64,000 nt of DNA from Spiribacter salinus M19-40 (GCF_000319575.2 NC_021291.1:124001-188000); one strand, 5' to 3'. Shown: positions 20,018 to 29,268, counted from the first letter of the stretch. The notes: generated by a model not told the origin, from the sequence alone. Numbers and translations are program-made.

Positions 20018-20791
20018 TCAGGACTCGCCGTAGGCGTGCATTAATGCCGCAAACCCTTGGGCCCCCGCCTCACGCAGCGCGGGCTCTTTGCCGATTGAGC
20101 GTTGCAGACGAACCAAACTGCGCGCCTGAAAACGGGCAGAGGCCTGGAGCTCGCCACGGTCCCAGTCAATCAGCCAGATGCAACCTGCCTCGTCGATCAG
20201 GATGTTTCTTATGTTGAGGTCGGCATGCCCGACGCCTTGGTCATGAAAACGTCGTATGGTCCTGCCAATGCTTGCCCAGGGCAGCCCGTCCGTGTGGTGG
20301 TGCGTGACCGCCAGGTCAGCGAGTGTCTGGCTGGACTCGATGCGGCGCATCACGATATCGGCCGTATAGGTCAGGCCATGCCGCACGACCCGGGCGCCAA
20401 TGGGGGCTGGCACGGGCAAGTCCAGGCGCTGTAACGCAGTGAGCACCTTGATCTCATGCCAAGCCCGCGTCGTCTTAAGTCCGCGCCAGAGATACCGGTC
20501 ACGGCTGATGTGTGCGACGGCACCGCCTCGGCAGTAGTGCCGCAATACCAGGGGGTGGCGATCGAGTCGAAAAAACCAGGCACTGGCTCTGCCGCTGGCG
20601 CGTCCCTCGATCAGCCCTTCGGATGCAAGCGCTTCAGGATTGAAGATCTTGCCCATCCATTCCGGCGGCGACGACTGAGCAGGCCTGATAAGGTATTCAG
20701 ATCCTTGATGTTGGACGTCGAAATCGTGCTTCAAGTGTTGCCCACTCACCCTATTACCGAGGCTTGGCTTGTGCCGGAGGGTATCACCCAT
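20018..20791 (-). CDS. kdkA: 3-deoxy-D-manno-octulosonic acid (Kdo) kinase
   Basis: Kdo kinase phosphorylates Kdo of Kdo-lipid A at O-4, found mainly where a single Kdo is attached. The ATG at 20791 gives 257 residues; a longer frame to 20845 would run into waaA. Kinase motifs: catalytic loop GHADLNIRNILID and metal-binding IDWDRGEL. SAWFFRLDRHPLVLRHYCRGG near the N terminus is typical of KdkA. It is divergent from waaA with only 23 bp between starts, so the two must share promoter space and act on the same substrate. Confidence 0.92.
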   Translation of the reverse strand: MGDTLRHKPSLGNRVSGQHLKHDFDVQHQGSEYLIRPAQSSPPEWMGKIFNPEALASEGLIEGRASGRASAWFFRLDRHPLVLRHYCRGGAVAHISRDRYLWRGLKTTRAWHEIKVLTALQRLDLPVPAPIGARVVRHGLTYTADIVMRRIESSQTLADLAVTHHHTDGLPWASIGRTIRRFHDQGVGHADLNIRNILIDEAGCIWLIDWDRGELQASARFQARSLVRLQRSIGKEPALREAGAQGFAALMHAYGES

Positions 20792-20814
20792 CGTAGCCGG
20801 GTCACGCGTTTGCC

Positions 20815-22059
20815 ATGACCCCGACAGGCTATCGCTTTTTAACACGGCTTTCCGTGCCCATGGTGCTTGCGTATCTGTGGTGGCGGGGGCGCCGGGAGGT
20901 GAATTACCGAGCCGGCTTGCGGGAGCGCTTGGCGCTGGGTGAGCCGCTCAGTGGTATGGGAGGGCGCATTTGGGTCCATGCTGCCTCCGTGGGCGAAGTG
21001 CGTGCGGTGGTCCCCATCATTGAAGGTCTGCAGCGTGCGGGGCACGCGTTGCTGGTTACAACAAATACGCCGGGTGGTCGTGCGGCACTCGAGCAGGCCT
21101 GTGACGATGGGGTGGCCATTGCCTATCCGCCGCTGGATACCCCCGGAGCGGTGGAGCGGTTTATGGCGCACTGGCGTCCGTGTGCCGGTGTTTTTGTGGA
21201 GCTTGAGCTCTGGCCGAATCGATTGCTGGCCCTGGCTAAGGCGCAAGTGCCGGTTGTGCTGGTGAATGCCAGGCTCAGCGAGCGCAGCCTCGTGCGCTAC
21301 CAGCGCTTGGGCGAACTCATGCCCCGAGCGCTTGAGGGCGTGCGGTGCGTGCTGGCCCAGACATCGGCGGATCAGGCGCGACTGGTTCAATTGGGTATCC
21401 CGGCTGAGCGGATTCAGGTGGCGGGTAATCTCAAGTTTGATCAGGCCCTTGATGAGACGCAGATCTCAGCGGGTCAGGCGCTTCGCAGGCGCATCGGTCC
21501 CGGCCGGCCGGTGTGGGTGGCCGCAAGCGTCCGCGAGGGAGAGCAGGACGGCGTGCTGACAGCCCACGCACTGCTACGCGAGACCTGCCCGGACGCCCTG
21601 TTAATCCTGGTGCCACGTCATCCGCAGCGCGGTGAGCGCCCCACGGGGGCCGTCGTCGCCCAGCGGTCACTCGGCGAGGTCGTCACACCTGACACCCAGA
21701 TCCTGTACGCGGACACGCTCGGCGAATTGGTCATGTTTCTGGCAGCGGCAGATGTGGCGTTTGTCGGCGGCAGTTGGGTGCCGGTCGGCGGACACAACCC
21801 GCTGGAGCCTGCTGCACTCGGACTGCCGGTGCTCATGGGCCCGGCGGTCACGAATTTCCAGGCAGTGGATACGCTTCTAGGGCAGGCTGGCGGTCGGCAG
21901 CAGGTGGCCGATGGCCCGGCGTTGGGCCAGGCGCTGACAGGCTTGTTCACTGATGAAGTGGCCCGTCAGCGCGCTGGCGAGGCCGCCCGGCAGGTTGTGA
22001 GCGCCCACCGAGGGGCCGCAGATCATACGTTAGCGGCTATCGGGGAGCTGCTGAATTAG
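20815..22059 (+). CDS. waaA: 3-deoxy-D-manno-octulosonic acid transferase
   Basis: WaaA moves Kdo from CMP-Kdo to the lipid A precursor at the cytoplasmic face of the inner membrane. The 414 residues have GT-B layout: N-terminal anchor, IWVHAASVGEVRA with the catalytic Glu region, ELELWPN, and the C-terminal CMP-binding VGGSWVPVGGHNPLEPAALG. The last 4 bp overlap the convergent tolC stop. A single WaaA with an adjacent Kdo kinase suggests a mono-Kdo core, which is inference. Confidence 0.97.
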   Translation: MTPTGYRFLTRLSVPMVLAYLWWRGRREVNYRAGLRERLALGEPLSGMGGRIWVHAASVGEVRAVVPIIEGLQRAGHALLVTTNTPGGRAALEQACDDGVAIAYPPLDTPGAVERFMAHWRPCAGVFVELELWPNRLLALAKAQVPVVLVNARLSERSLVRYQRLGELMPRALEGVRCVLAQTSADQARLVQLGIPAERIQVAGNLKFDQALDETQISAGQALRRRIGPGRPVWVAASVREGEQDGVLTAHALLRETCPDALLILVPRHPQRGERPTGAVVAQRSLGEVVTPDTQILYADTLGELVMFLAAADVAFVGGSWVPVGGHNPLEPAALGLPVLMGPAVTNFQAVDTLLGQAGGRQQVADGPALGQALTGLFTDEVARQRAGEAARQVVSAHRGAADHTLAAIGELLN

Positions 22060-23408
22060 CCGTTTCCGTTGCCGAGCAGCGTGTCTACGCCCCGCAAGTC
22101 TTCGGCGGACAGGGCACCTGCCGCCTGTTGCAGGCGCAGCGTATTCACCAGGTAGGCGTGACGTGCCTGCTGATAATCCCGCTCGGCATTAAACACTTCG
22201 CGCTGGGCATTCAACACATCAACGATGGTGCGTGTGCCCACCTCAAAGCCGGCTTCGGTGGCATCGAGTGCGGCCTGGGTCGAGATGCGGGCTTGCTCCA
22301 GTGCACGCACGCGCTCGAGGGCGGTTTCGACACCACGATAGGCGTCCGCCGCATTCCGGGTAACCGTACGCCGGGCCTCTTCCAGCGCCTCACGGGCTTC
22401 GGTGTAGCGGAATTGCGCCTCACGAATGCTGGATGAGACACCGCCACCCTGATACAGGGGTAAGTTGAGCTGAATGCCTGCGCTGTACTCTTCGGAGCTA
22501 CGATCCTGGCCGTCACGGTCGTATTGTTCCAGGCCGTCATAGCCAGCGATGAGGTCGATCTGGGGGAAGCGGCCACCCCGCTCGACGTCGACGCCTTCCA
22601 TTGCCGCTTCGGCGGCGAAACGTGCGGCGGCGAGGTCGCGGTTCTCGTCCTCAGCCCGCCCGCGCCAGGCGTCAGGATCGTTGGGGGATGGTGCGTTCAG
22701 CTCGACACCCTCGCGCACTTGGCGAAGTCGAGCGGGTGCCCGATCGGTTAGTTCGCGCAGTCGCTCACGCTCGGTTTCAAAGTCATCCTCGGCCTGCAAG
22801 AGTTCAGCGCGGGCGAGATCAGCCTGGGCGCGCGCTTCTTCCACGTCGGTACGAGCGATGACCCCGACCTCGAAGCGTTGTTCGGCCTGTTCAAGCTGGC
22901 GCTCGATGGCTTCGAGATTTGCCGCCGCTGCGTCCACTGACTCCCGTGCGTCGAGCACCGAGAAATACCGTTCGGCGGTGCGAATGATGAGTGCCTGCTC
23001 AGCGGAGGCGAAATCTGCTCGCGCCTGTTCAACCAGCGCATCGGCCCGATCTACACTGCGTGCCTGCGAGAACCGGTAGAGCGGCTGGGTGAGTTCGACG
23101 CCGTAACTGAGCTGGCGATAGTCCTCCTCTTCGCTGCCCGTCGTTGTCCCGATGTCGCTGTCGGTGTCCCGGGTCGTGTACCGCGAGCTCAGCGATACAT
23201 CGGGTCGCAGGCCCGCCCGCGCCTGGGGCAGCGCCTCTTCACGGGCCCGACGGTCAGCGATGGCCTGCTGGAATTGCGGATCGCTCTGCCGCGCCCGATC
23301 GTAGATCTCGATCAGCGTGTCTTCGGCGCTAACGCCCAACGGCGCGCTGGCGAGGCCTATGGTGATCAGCAGGGCGAGTGGGCGGTGAAGTCGGATGTTG
23401 TGACGCAT
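22056..23408 (-). CDS. tolC: TolC family outer membrane channel protein
   Basis: 450 residues from the ATG at 23408; the open frame runs to 23495 but overlaps pcm and lacks a signal there. The signal peptide spans about residues 1-28 (LALLITIGLASAPLGVSAE). Two internally repeated halves of long helices and strands (first SDIGTTTGSEEEDYRQLSYG, second YDRDGQDRSSEEYSAGIQLN) give the typical TolC trimer subunit, the exit duct for type I secretion and RND or MFS efflux. It follows the pcm-like gene by 8 bp, a conserved pairing. Confidence 0.95.
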   Translation of the reverse strand: MRHNIRLHRPLALLITIGLASAPLGVSAEDTLIEIYDRARQSDPQFQQAIADRRAREEALPQARAGLRPDVSLSSRYTTRDTDSDIGTTTGSEEEDYRQLSYGVELTQPLYRFSQARSVDRADALVEQARADFASAEQALIIRTAERYFSVLDARESVDAAAANLEAIERQLEQAEQRFEVGVIARTDVEEARAQADLARAELLQAEDDFETERERLRELTDRAPARLRQVREGVELNAPSPNDPDAWRGRAEDENRDLAAARFAAEAAMEGVDVERGGRFPQIDLIAGYDGLEQYDRDGQDRSSEEYSAGIQLNLPLYQGGGVSSSIREAQFRYTEAREALEEARRTVTRNAADAYRGVETALERVRALEQARISTQAALDATEAGFEVGTRTIVDVLNAQREVFNAERDYQQARHAYLVNTLRLQQAAGALSAEDLRGVDTLLGNGNG

Positions 23409-23416
23409 CAGGGGCC

Positions 23417-24079
23417 TCAAAGGGAGAAAGTACGGGTAACCGGTGCCCCGGCAAGCGGTGGGGCACTGGTGTCGAATAAGCTCTCGCGCGACCACTGGTC
23501 TTCACCCACGCGGGTAATGAGCAGGGCCTCCATGATGGGCGGTTTGCCATGAATGACGAACAGCCGTCCGCCGGGCGTCAGTGCCCGATGAAAGCCCTCG
23601 TGAAGCTCGGGCAGCGACCCGGTCACGGCGATAACATCGTATTGGCGGCCATCATCCCATCCACGCGCCGCATCCCCCGTCTCGAGATGGACATTGCGCA
23701 CGCCCTCCCGATCGAGGGTTTTTTGGGCGTTCTCGCTGAATGCCGGGTGCAACTCAACGCTGGTGACATGGCTTGCCATCTGCGCCAGACAGGCGGCGAG
23801 ATAGCCGGAGCCGGTACCAATCTCGAGGACGCGCTCGTGGGGGTGAGGGTCGAGTGCCTGCATCAGCCGGCCTTCGACCTTTGGCTCGAGCATCACCTCG
23901 CCCTCGCCCAGGGGGATTTGCATATCGGCATAGGCCAAGTTGGCGTAGGCGCTCGGCGTGAAATGCTCACGCGGGATGCGCTCGAGGATATCGAGGACGC
24001 GCTCGTTCAAGACCTCCCAGGTCCGGAGCTGCTGTCCGACCATGTTTTCCCGCGCGCTTGCCAGATCCACGTCAGTCAT
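23417..24079 (-). CDS. pcm: Protein-L-isoaspartate methyltransferase-like protein
   Basis: 220 residues from the ATG at 24079. The SAM-binding motif VLEIGTGSGYLAACLAQM is intact at about 95-112, with the VELHP acidic turn after it. The usual substrate-site signature GxGQTIS is replaced here by LGEGEVMLEP. Members beside tolC often show this change, so repair of isoaspartate is uncertain; a different methyl acceptor is possible. It lies 8 bp upstream of tolC and 74 bp after cbpA on the same strand. Confidence 0.85.
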   Translation of the reverse strand: MTDVDLASARENMVGQQLRTWEVLNERVLDILERIPREHFTPSAYANLAYADMQIPLGEGEVMLEPKVEGRLMQALDPHPHERVLEIGTGSGYLAACLAQMASHVTSVELHPAFSENAQKTLDREGVRNVHLETGDAARGWDDGRQYDVIAVTGSLPELHEGFHRALTPGGRLFVIHGKPPIMEALLITRVGEDQWSRESLFDTSAPPLAGAPVTRTFSL

Positions 24080-24153
24080 TGCTTGTTCCTGTGTTTCGCC
24101 CGTCCGAAGGTTAAGGCGTTTCCCGTGGACCGACAAGGCGCGCGGGTCGTCAA

Positions 24154-25086
24154 TCAGTTCCGTGACAGCGCAGCGCGCGGGTTGAAGTCGAACTGCGCTG
24201 ACAGTGATTCGAAGGCGGCTTTGGCTTGTTCGTCCTCCGCCGGTGGGTTGGTGATCTTGACCTCAACATACTGATCGCCCCGCGGTTCGCCGGGAAGCCC
24301 ACGGCCGCGCAGCCGCAGGCGTTGACCCGTCTGGCTGTTCGCCGGTATCCGAAGATCCACGGGGCCGGCCAGTGTCGGGACCTCAACCTGGCTACCCAGC
24401 GCGGCTTCCCAGGGTGAGACCGGCAGATCGAGGTGAATATCCCGCCCGCGCAAATGAAACTGCCGATGCGCCCGGAGATGGACCTCGATGAGCAGATCAC
24501 CCCGCGAGCCGCCGCCCGGGGGTGTCTCTCCCTGACCCTTGAGCCGGATCTGTTGACCGTTGGTGACGCCCGCCGGGATCTTGACACGCAGCGTGCGCGG
24601 TTGTCCGGTCGCTGGATCAGTGAGCTCCACCGTACGCGTTGCCCCGTCGTAGGCGTCCTGCAGATCGATGGTCAGTCGTGCGGTCTGGTCGCGGCCTTTG
24701 CGCGTGCGCCCGCCGCCAAAGCCACCGCGGAAACCACCGCCGAAGAGGTGTTCGAAAAAGTCGCTGAAATCGGCATTGGCGCCGGGGCCGGCACCGGCAC
24801 CGGCACGGCCGCCTGCGCCGCCGGTGTAGGATTCGTAACCTGGCGGTGGCTGGAAGTCCTGGCCGGCCTGCCAGTTCTCGCCAAGCTGGTCGTAGAGCTT
24901 GCGCTTCTCGGGGTCTTTCAGCACCTCGTAGGCCTCGGCGACCTGCTTGAAGCGCTGTTCGGCGTCGGCCTGCTCGCTGACGTCCGGGTGGTACTTCCGG
25001 GCCAGTCGGCGATAGGCCTTCTTGATCTCATCGCTCGAGGCGTCGGATTGAACGCCGAGTGTCTTGTAATAGTCCTGAAATTCCAT
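24154..25086 (-). CDS. cbpA: Curved DNA-binding protein / DnaJ-class co-chaperone
   Basis: 310 residues from the ATG at 25086. The J domain at the N terminus ([11 protein letters not shown]) has the HPD motif in KYHPDVS, which stimulates DnaK. A Gly/Phe-rich linker (about 85-120) leads to the two beta-sandwich domains of DnaJ; the zinc-finger of true DnaJ is absent, as in CbpA. Role: DnaK co-chaperone and, in E. coli, a nucleoid protein. It is divergent from rpmB. Confidence 0.93.
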   Translation of the reverse strand: MEFQDYYKTLGVQSDASSDEIKKAYRRLARKYHPDVSEQADAEQRFKQVAEAYEVLKDPEKRKLYDQLGENWQAGQDFQPPPGYESYTGGAGGRAGAGAGPGANADFSDFFEHLFGGGFRGGFGGGRTRKGRDQTARLTIDLQDAYDGATRTVELTDPATGQPRTLRVKIPAGVTNGQQIRLKGQGETPPGGGSRGDLLIEVHLRAHRQFHLRGRDIHLDLPVSPWEAALGSQVEVPTLAGPVDLRIPANSQTGQRLRLRGRGLPGEPRGDQYVEVKITNPPAEDEQAKAAFESLSAQFDFNPRAALSRN

Positions 25087-25155
25087 ACCGGTGTTATGAG
25101 GCCTAAAGCACGCGTTTTCAACGTGATTCGGGGTGCGCCAGGGTCCGGGGTGGCT

Positions 25156-25184
25156 TGCAGCGAAAAGGGTGGGCTGGTATAACA
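25156..25184 (+). promoter_or_regulatory. Predicted sigma-70 promoter of rpmB-rpmG
   Basis: TTGCAG (25156-25161) and TATAAC (25179-25184) with an ideal 17-base spacer, 60 bp before the rpmB start. No other good promoter is seen in the cbpA-rpmB gap for this direction. Confidence 0.7.
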
Positions 25185-25200
25185 CGCGATCTTCCTGAGG

Positions 25201-25214
25201 GTGAGTCAACTCAC
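25201..25214 (+). repeat. 14-bp inverted repeat in the rpmB leader
   Basis: GTGAGT-CA-ACTCAC is a perfect palindrome 16 bases after the predicted -10 box, inside the expected 5' leader. It could be an operator or a short RNA stem used for control of L28/L33; its function is not known. Confidence 0.5.
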
Positions 25215-25244
25215 TCAATCAGAAACAGCATTCGGGAGGCCCTG

Positions 25245-25481
25245 ATGGCCAAGGTCTGTCAGGTCACCGGCAAGCGGCCGATGACCGGAAACAACGTATC
25301 GCACGCGAACAACAAGACGCGGCGTCGCTTTCTGCCCAATCTGCGCTATCACCGTTTCTGGCTGGATAGCGAGAGCCGTTGGGTGCGGTTGCGTGTCTCG
25401 AGCAAGGGCATGCGGATCATCGACAAAGTCGGTATCGAGCAGGTGATCACTGACCTGCGCGGTCGCGGCGAAAAGGTCTGA
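25245..25481 (+). CDS. rpmB: 50S ribosomal protein L28
   Basis: 78 residues from the ATG at 25245 ([20 protein letters not shown]) with a GGGAGG ribosome site. All family landmarks are present: [12 protein letters not shown] and the C-terminal [11 protein letters not shown]. The frame is open upstream but that part is not ribosomal sequence. It is followed 10 bp later by rpmG, the standard order. Confidence 0.99.
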   Translation: MAKVCQVTGKRPMTGNNVSHANNKTRRRFLPNLRYHRFWLDSESRWVRLRVSSKGMRIIDKVGIEQVITDLRGRGEKV

Positions 25482-25491
25482 GGAGGCCATC

Positions 25492-25647
25492 ATGCGTGAC
25501 AAGATCAAGCTCGTCTCAAGCGCTGGCACCGGTCATTTCTACACGACCGATAAGAACCGCCGGAACACGCCGCACAAGCTCGAGTTCCGAAAGTATGATC
25601 CCGTGGCCCGCAAGCACGTGATCTACAAGGAAGCCAAGATCAAGTAG
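25492..25647 (+). CDS. rpmG: 50S ribosomal protein L33
   Basis: 51 residues, [20 protein letters not shown] to the C-terminal YKEAKIK. Family-typical K-R-T-rich segment [16 protein letters not shown] is present. The cysteine pairs of zinc-binding L33 are absent, so this is the zinc-free form. AGGAGG lies 6 bases before the ATG. Second gene of rpmB-rpmG. Confidence 0.99.
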   Translation: MRDKIKLVSSAGTGHFYTTDKNRRNTPHKLEFRKYDPVARKHVIYKEAKIK

Positions 25648-25672
25648 GCCAAACCGCACACGGACTGGCCTG

Positions 25673-25701
25673 AAAAAGCCCGCCTGCGTGCGGGCTTTTT
25701 T
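25673..25701 (+). terminator. Rho-independent terminator after rpmG
   Basis: Stem AAAAAGCCCGC / GCGGGCTTTTT with a CTGCGT loop and T run, 26 bp past the rpmG stop. Closes the ribosomal pair before mutM; the A run on the other side would also allow function on the opposite strand. Confidence 0.94.
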
Positions 25702-25730
25702 GTGTCTGGATCAACCGGAGGTTCTTGCCC

Positions 25731-26549
25731 ATGCCCGAGCTCCCCGAGGTGGAGACCACACGTCGCGGTCTGGCCCCGCACTGTGTCGGGCGTGCGCTTG
25801 TGCGCCTGAAGGTGCGCGAGCCACGGCTGCGTTGGCTCGTAGCCGAGTCGCTGCCGGCACAAGCGGCCGGACGGGGCATCGCGTCGGTGGGCCGGCGTGG
25901 CAAGTACCTGATCTTCGCCCTTGAAGGCGACCTCAATCTGTTATTGCATCTGGGCATGTCAGGCCACATGCGCGTGGTCTCGGCCCGGCAGCCAGTCAAG
26001 CCCCATGATCATGTGGATTTTTGCCTGGATGATGGCGCCATCCTGCGATTCAACGACCCAAGGCGCTTCGGCAGCCTGCACGCCATCGAAGGCCCCACTG
26101 ACGCGCATCCCCTATTGGCCTCTCTGGGCCCCGAGCCCCTGTCCGCGGCGTTCACCGGCGCCTTGCTGCATCGTGTCGGTCAAGGCCGTCGAGCGCCCAT
26201 CAAATCCGTAATCATGGACAGCCACGTTGTGGTGGGCGTCGGCAACATCTATGCCACCGAGGCGTTGTACCGGGCCGGCATTCATCCGGCCCGAGCGGCG
26301 GGGCGGATTGCACGAGCCCGTTATGACCGACTGGTGAATGAGATTAAGGCGGTACTGGCCGAGGCCATTGAGGCAGGGGGTACCACCTTGCGGGATTTCT
26401 CACGCACGGATGGGTTGCCCGGGTACTTCGCCCAGACGCTGGCTGTCTATGGCCGAGGGGGTGAGCCCTGTCGGGCCTGTGGCCGAGCCCTGCGCAGCAT
26501 CCGTCTGGGTCAGCGGGCCACGGTTTACTGTCCCCGCTGCCAGCGTTAG
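25731..26549 (+). CDS. mutM: Formamidopyrimidine-DNA glycosylase
   Basis: Removes 8-oxoguanine and formamidopyrimidines and nicks the DNA. The ATG at 25731 leaves the catalytic proline as residue 2 (PELPEVETT), with Glu3 beside it; the in-frame ATG two codons earlier would block the N-terminal proline. 272 residues. Mid-protein NIYATEALYRAGIHP is the H2TH region; the C-terminal zinc finger CRACGRALRS ... YCPRC has four cysteines. It follows the rpmG terminator. Confidence 0.97.
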   Translation: MPELPEVETTRRGLAPHCVGRALVRLKVREPRLRWLVAESLPAQAAGRGIASVGRRGKYLIFALEGDLNLLLHLGMSGHMRVVSARQPVKPHDHVDFCLDDGAILRFNDPRRFGSLHAIEGPTDAHPLLASLGPEPLSAAFTGALLHRVGQGRRAPIKSVIMDSHVVVGVGNIYATEALYRAGIHPARAAGRIARARYDRLVNEIKAVLAEAIEAGGTTLRDFSRTDGLPGYFAQTLAVYGRGGEPCRACGRALRSIRLGQRATVYCPRCQR

Positions 26550-26559
26550 GGCTTTCGAG

Positions 26560-28122
26560 CTAGACCGTGGCGACGGCGCCGTCGCTGCGCGGGTCGCTGG
26601 CGCCTTCCAGTACGCCATTGGGGTGCCTAACGATGGCGCCGGCATGGCCCATCATGCTGTCCAGCGGCTCAACTACCTCTACAGGATGACCGGCATCACT
26701 GAGCGCGTCGATGAGCGACGCTGACAGTCGTGACTCTACCTTGAGGCCGGTGGTGGACTCGCCCCAAGTCCGACCGAGGAGCCAGCGTGGCGCGTTCACT
26801 GCGTCTTGCAGCGGCATACCAAAGCGCGCGTGGCGGGTGAATATGGCCGCTTGCGTCTGCGGCTGGCCCTCACCACCCATGGTGCCGTAGACCATGTGGC
26901 GGCCGTCCGCGAACGTGGCCATGGCGGGGTTGAGCGTGTGGAAGGGGCGCCGTCCGGGTTCGAGTGCCTGCGGGTGGTTTGGGGTGAGTCCAAAGCTCAT
27001 TCCGCGGTTTTGCATCAATACGCCGGTTTCGGGCAGCACAACGCCGGCGCCGAACTCCCAGTAGATCGACTGTATGAAGCTGACCGCTTGGCCGTTGGCA
27101 TCGATTGCGCCCATCCAGACGGTGTCACCGGGCGTACCCGGATGCGGCCAGGGCGCCGCCCGCTGCGGATCGATGGCGGCGGCTGCAGCATCCAGATGCC
27201 GGGCGTCGAGCAGATCGGTTGCTGGGGTGCGCATCCAGTCGGGATCGGTGACCTCGGCATCCCGTACTCGGAAGGCCTGCTTGGTGGCCTCGATGAGCCC
27301 GTGGATATGGGCAAAGCCCTCACCCTCGGGGACCTGCAGGCGATCAAAGACGCCCAGGATCATGAGTGAGGCAATCCCCTGGGTGGGTGGCGGCATGTTG
27401 TAGAGCTGGGTGTCCCGGCTTGTGATCGAGAGCGGATCGAGCACGCGGGGTGCGTACTGGATGAGATCATCCAGTCGCAGGGGGCTTCCAAGCGCCTCAA
27501 GATCGCGGGCGAGGCTCCGGGCCACGTCGCCCTGGTAGAAATCCGTTAGCCCGGCTCGACCAAGCTGCTCCAGCGTGTCGCCCAGACGCCGCTGGACAAG
27601 CCGCTCCCCGCGCTGAGGGACGGCCAGGTTTTGGTGCAAAAAGGTCTCTGCAAACCCGGGGATGTCCTGCAGGCCCTCGAGCTTCTGACGGGTCACTTCT
27701 TCCTGTCCTGCGGTGGTGGGCACGCCTTCCCGTGCCAGCGCGACAGCGGGCGCCAGCAGGCGCGCCAGAGGGATCGGTTTGCTGCGGGCGTTGGGTTGGG
27801 CGAGCGCAGCGGCCCAGCCGCCAATCGCACCGGGGACGGTGAGGGCAGCGAGCGGCCCGCGAGCCGGAATCGTTGTCAGGCCCTGGGCGTGGTACCAGTC
27901 GCGACTGGCTAGTCCTGCGGCGGGGCCGCAGGCATCGATGCCCACAGGGCGTTGCTCGGTCTCGCCGAGCAGCCAGAAGCCGTCGCCACCGATCGCATTC
28001 ATATGCGGATAGACCACTGCAATAACGGCGGCGGCCGTGACCATGGCCTCGACTGCTGTGCCCCCCTCGCGCAGGACATCCCGCCCCGCTTCGGTGGCCA
28101 GGTGATGTGGCGCGGTAATCAT
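26560..28122 (-). CDS. Gamma-glutamyltransferase family Ntn-hydrolase, oxamate amidohydrolase (HpxW)-like
   Basis: 520 residues without a signal peptide. The family self-cleaves before a threonine: GDTVWMGAIDANGQAVSFIQ places the nucleophile at Thr334, and YWEFGAGVVLPETG follows. Classic GGTs have a TTH motif at this site, so this is a cytoplasmic subfamily; the D-T-V-W form recalls HpxW oxamate amidohydrolases. It lies 21 bp after a tartrate-dehydrogenase-type gene, so the pair may handle a small dicarboxylate or amide. True gamma-glutamyl transfer is less likely. Confidence 0.8.
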   Translation of the reverse strand: MITAPHHLATEAGRDVLREGGTAVEAMVTAAAVIAVVYPHMNAIGGDGFWLLGETEQRPVGIDACGPAAGLASRDWYHAQGLTTIPARGPLAALTVPGAIGGWAAALAQPNARSKPIPLARLLAPAVALAREGVPTTAGQEEVTRQKLEGLQDIPGFAETFLHQNLAVPQRGERLVQRRLGDTLEQLGRAGLTDFYQGDVARSLARDLEALGSPLRLDDLIQYAPRVLDPLSITSRDTQLYNMPPPTQGIASLMILGVFDRLQVPEGEGFAHIHGLIEATKQAFRVRDAEVTDPDWMRTPATDLLDARHLDAAAAAIDPQRAAPWPHPGTPGDTVWMGAIDANGQAVSFIQSIYWEFGAGVVLPETGVLMQNRGMSFGLTPNHPQALEPGRRPFHTLNPAMATFADGRHMVYGTMGGEGQPQTQAAIFTRHARFGMPLQDAVNAPRWLLGRTWGESTTGLKVESRLSASLIDALSDAGHPVEVVEPLDSMMGHAGAIVRHPNGVLEGASDPRSDGAVATV

Positions 28123-28143
28123 CGCAGGGGCAATTTGAAACGA

Positions 28144-29205
28144 CTAGCCTGTCAACTCCGCGATAACGCGGTCAGTGAATTCCGTGGTGCCGGCGTTGCC
28201 ACCCAGATCACGGGTCAGGACCTTGCCCTCACCGGTCACGGCCTCGAGCGCGCCCATCAGATCATCAGCGGCCGATTGCTCACCCAGGTCCTCGAGCATC
28301 ATCACCACCGTCCAGATCATGGCGATCGGGTTGGCGATGTTCTGCCCGGCGATATCCGGGGCTGAGCCGTGGACCGGTTCGAACATGGACGGGATCGCCG
28401 GATCGGGGTTGATGTTGGCCGAGGGCGCGACGCCAATGCCGCCTGCGGTGGCTGGGCCCAGGTCCGAGAGAATATCGCCGAACAGATTGGTGCCGACCAC
28501 CACATCGAACCAGTCGGGATGAGTAACGAGGTTCGCGGCCAGGATGTCCACGTGATATTGCTCTACTGCAATGTCCGGATACTGCGGGGCCATCGCCGCC
28601 ACCTGCTCATCCCAAAAGGGCATGCTGTGCTTGATGCCGTTCGATTTCGTGGCATAGGCCAGGCGCCGGCGGGGCCGTGACTGGGCGGTGCGGAAGGCAT
28701 AATCAAGAATGCGCTCGCTGCCCTTGCGGGTGATCACGGTGGCCTGCACGGCCATTGCTTCGGGCAGTCCGTCGTAGAGGCGCCCGCCAATCTCGGAGTA
28801 CTCGCCTTCGTTGTTCTCCCGAACCACCAGGTAGTTGATGTCCTCCGGTCCACGGTCGCGGAGCGCCGAGGTCAGGCCCCGGAGCAGCCGTACGGGGCGC
28901 AGGTTGACGTATTGCTGAAACTCCCGCCGGATGGGCAGCAGCAACCCCCACAGCGAGACATGATCAGGCACGCCGGGATAGCCGACGGCGCCCAGCAGGA
29001 TCGCGTCATGACCGCGCAGCTGCTCAATGCCATCCTCCGGCATCATCGTGCCGTGACGGGCGTAGTACTCGCAGGAGTACGGGAATTCCGTGAAATCGAA
29101 ATTGAGGCCGGGGCGTTGGGCGAGTGCCTCAAGGCAGCGCACCCCGGCGGGGGTAACTTCCAGTCCGATTCCGTCACCGGGAATAAGCGCGATGCGATGG
29201 GTCAT
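28144..29205 (-). CDS. Tartrate dehydrogenase/decarboxylase-type 3-isopropylmalate dehydrogenase family enzyme
   Basis: 353-residue NAD-dependent beta-decarboxylating dehydrogenase. IALIPGDGIGLEV opens the fold; LRPVRLLRGL, VRENNEGEYSEIGG and the metal-site block VVGTNLFGDILSDLG are seen, with EPVHGSAPDIAGQ for NAD binding. YSCEYYARHGTMMPEDG and NLRPVRLL resemble tartrate/D-malate dehydrogenases (TtuC/YeaU) rather than LeuB. It leads a two-gene run with the GGT-family enzyme. Exact substrate (tartrate, D-malate or similar) not decidable. Confidence 0.88.
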   Translation of the reverse strand: MTHRIALIPGDGIGLEVTPAGVRCLEALAQRPGLNFDFTEFPYSCEYYARHGTMMPEDGIEQLRGHDAILLGAVGYPGVPDHVSLWGLLLPIRREFQQYVNLRPVRLLRGLTSALRDRGPEDINYLVVRENNEGEYSEIGGRLYDGLPEAMAVQATVITRKGSERILDYAFRTAQSRPRRRLAYATKSNGIKHSMPFWDEQVAAMAPQYPDIAVEQYHVDILAANLVTHPDWFDVVVGTNLFGDILSDLGPATAGGIGVAPSANINPDPAIPSMFEPVHGSAPDIAGQNIANPIAMIWTVVMMLEDLGEQSAADDLMGALEAVTGEGKVLTRDLGGNAGTTEFTDRVIAELTG

Positions 29206-29268
29206 GACCGTCCCCTAACCTGAGCCAACAGAAAGCGGGCATGTTACCGGAAGGCCGGGGGCCCGGCA

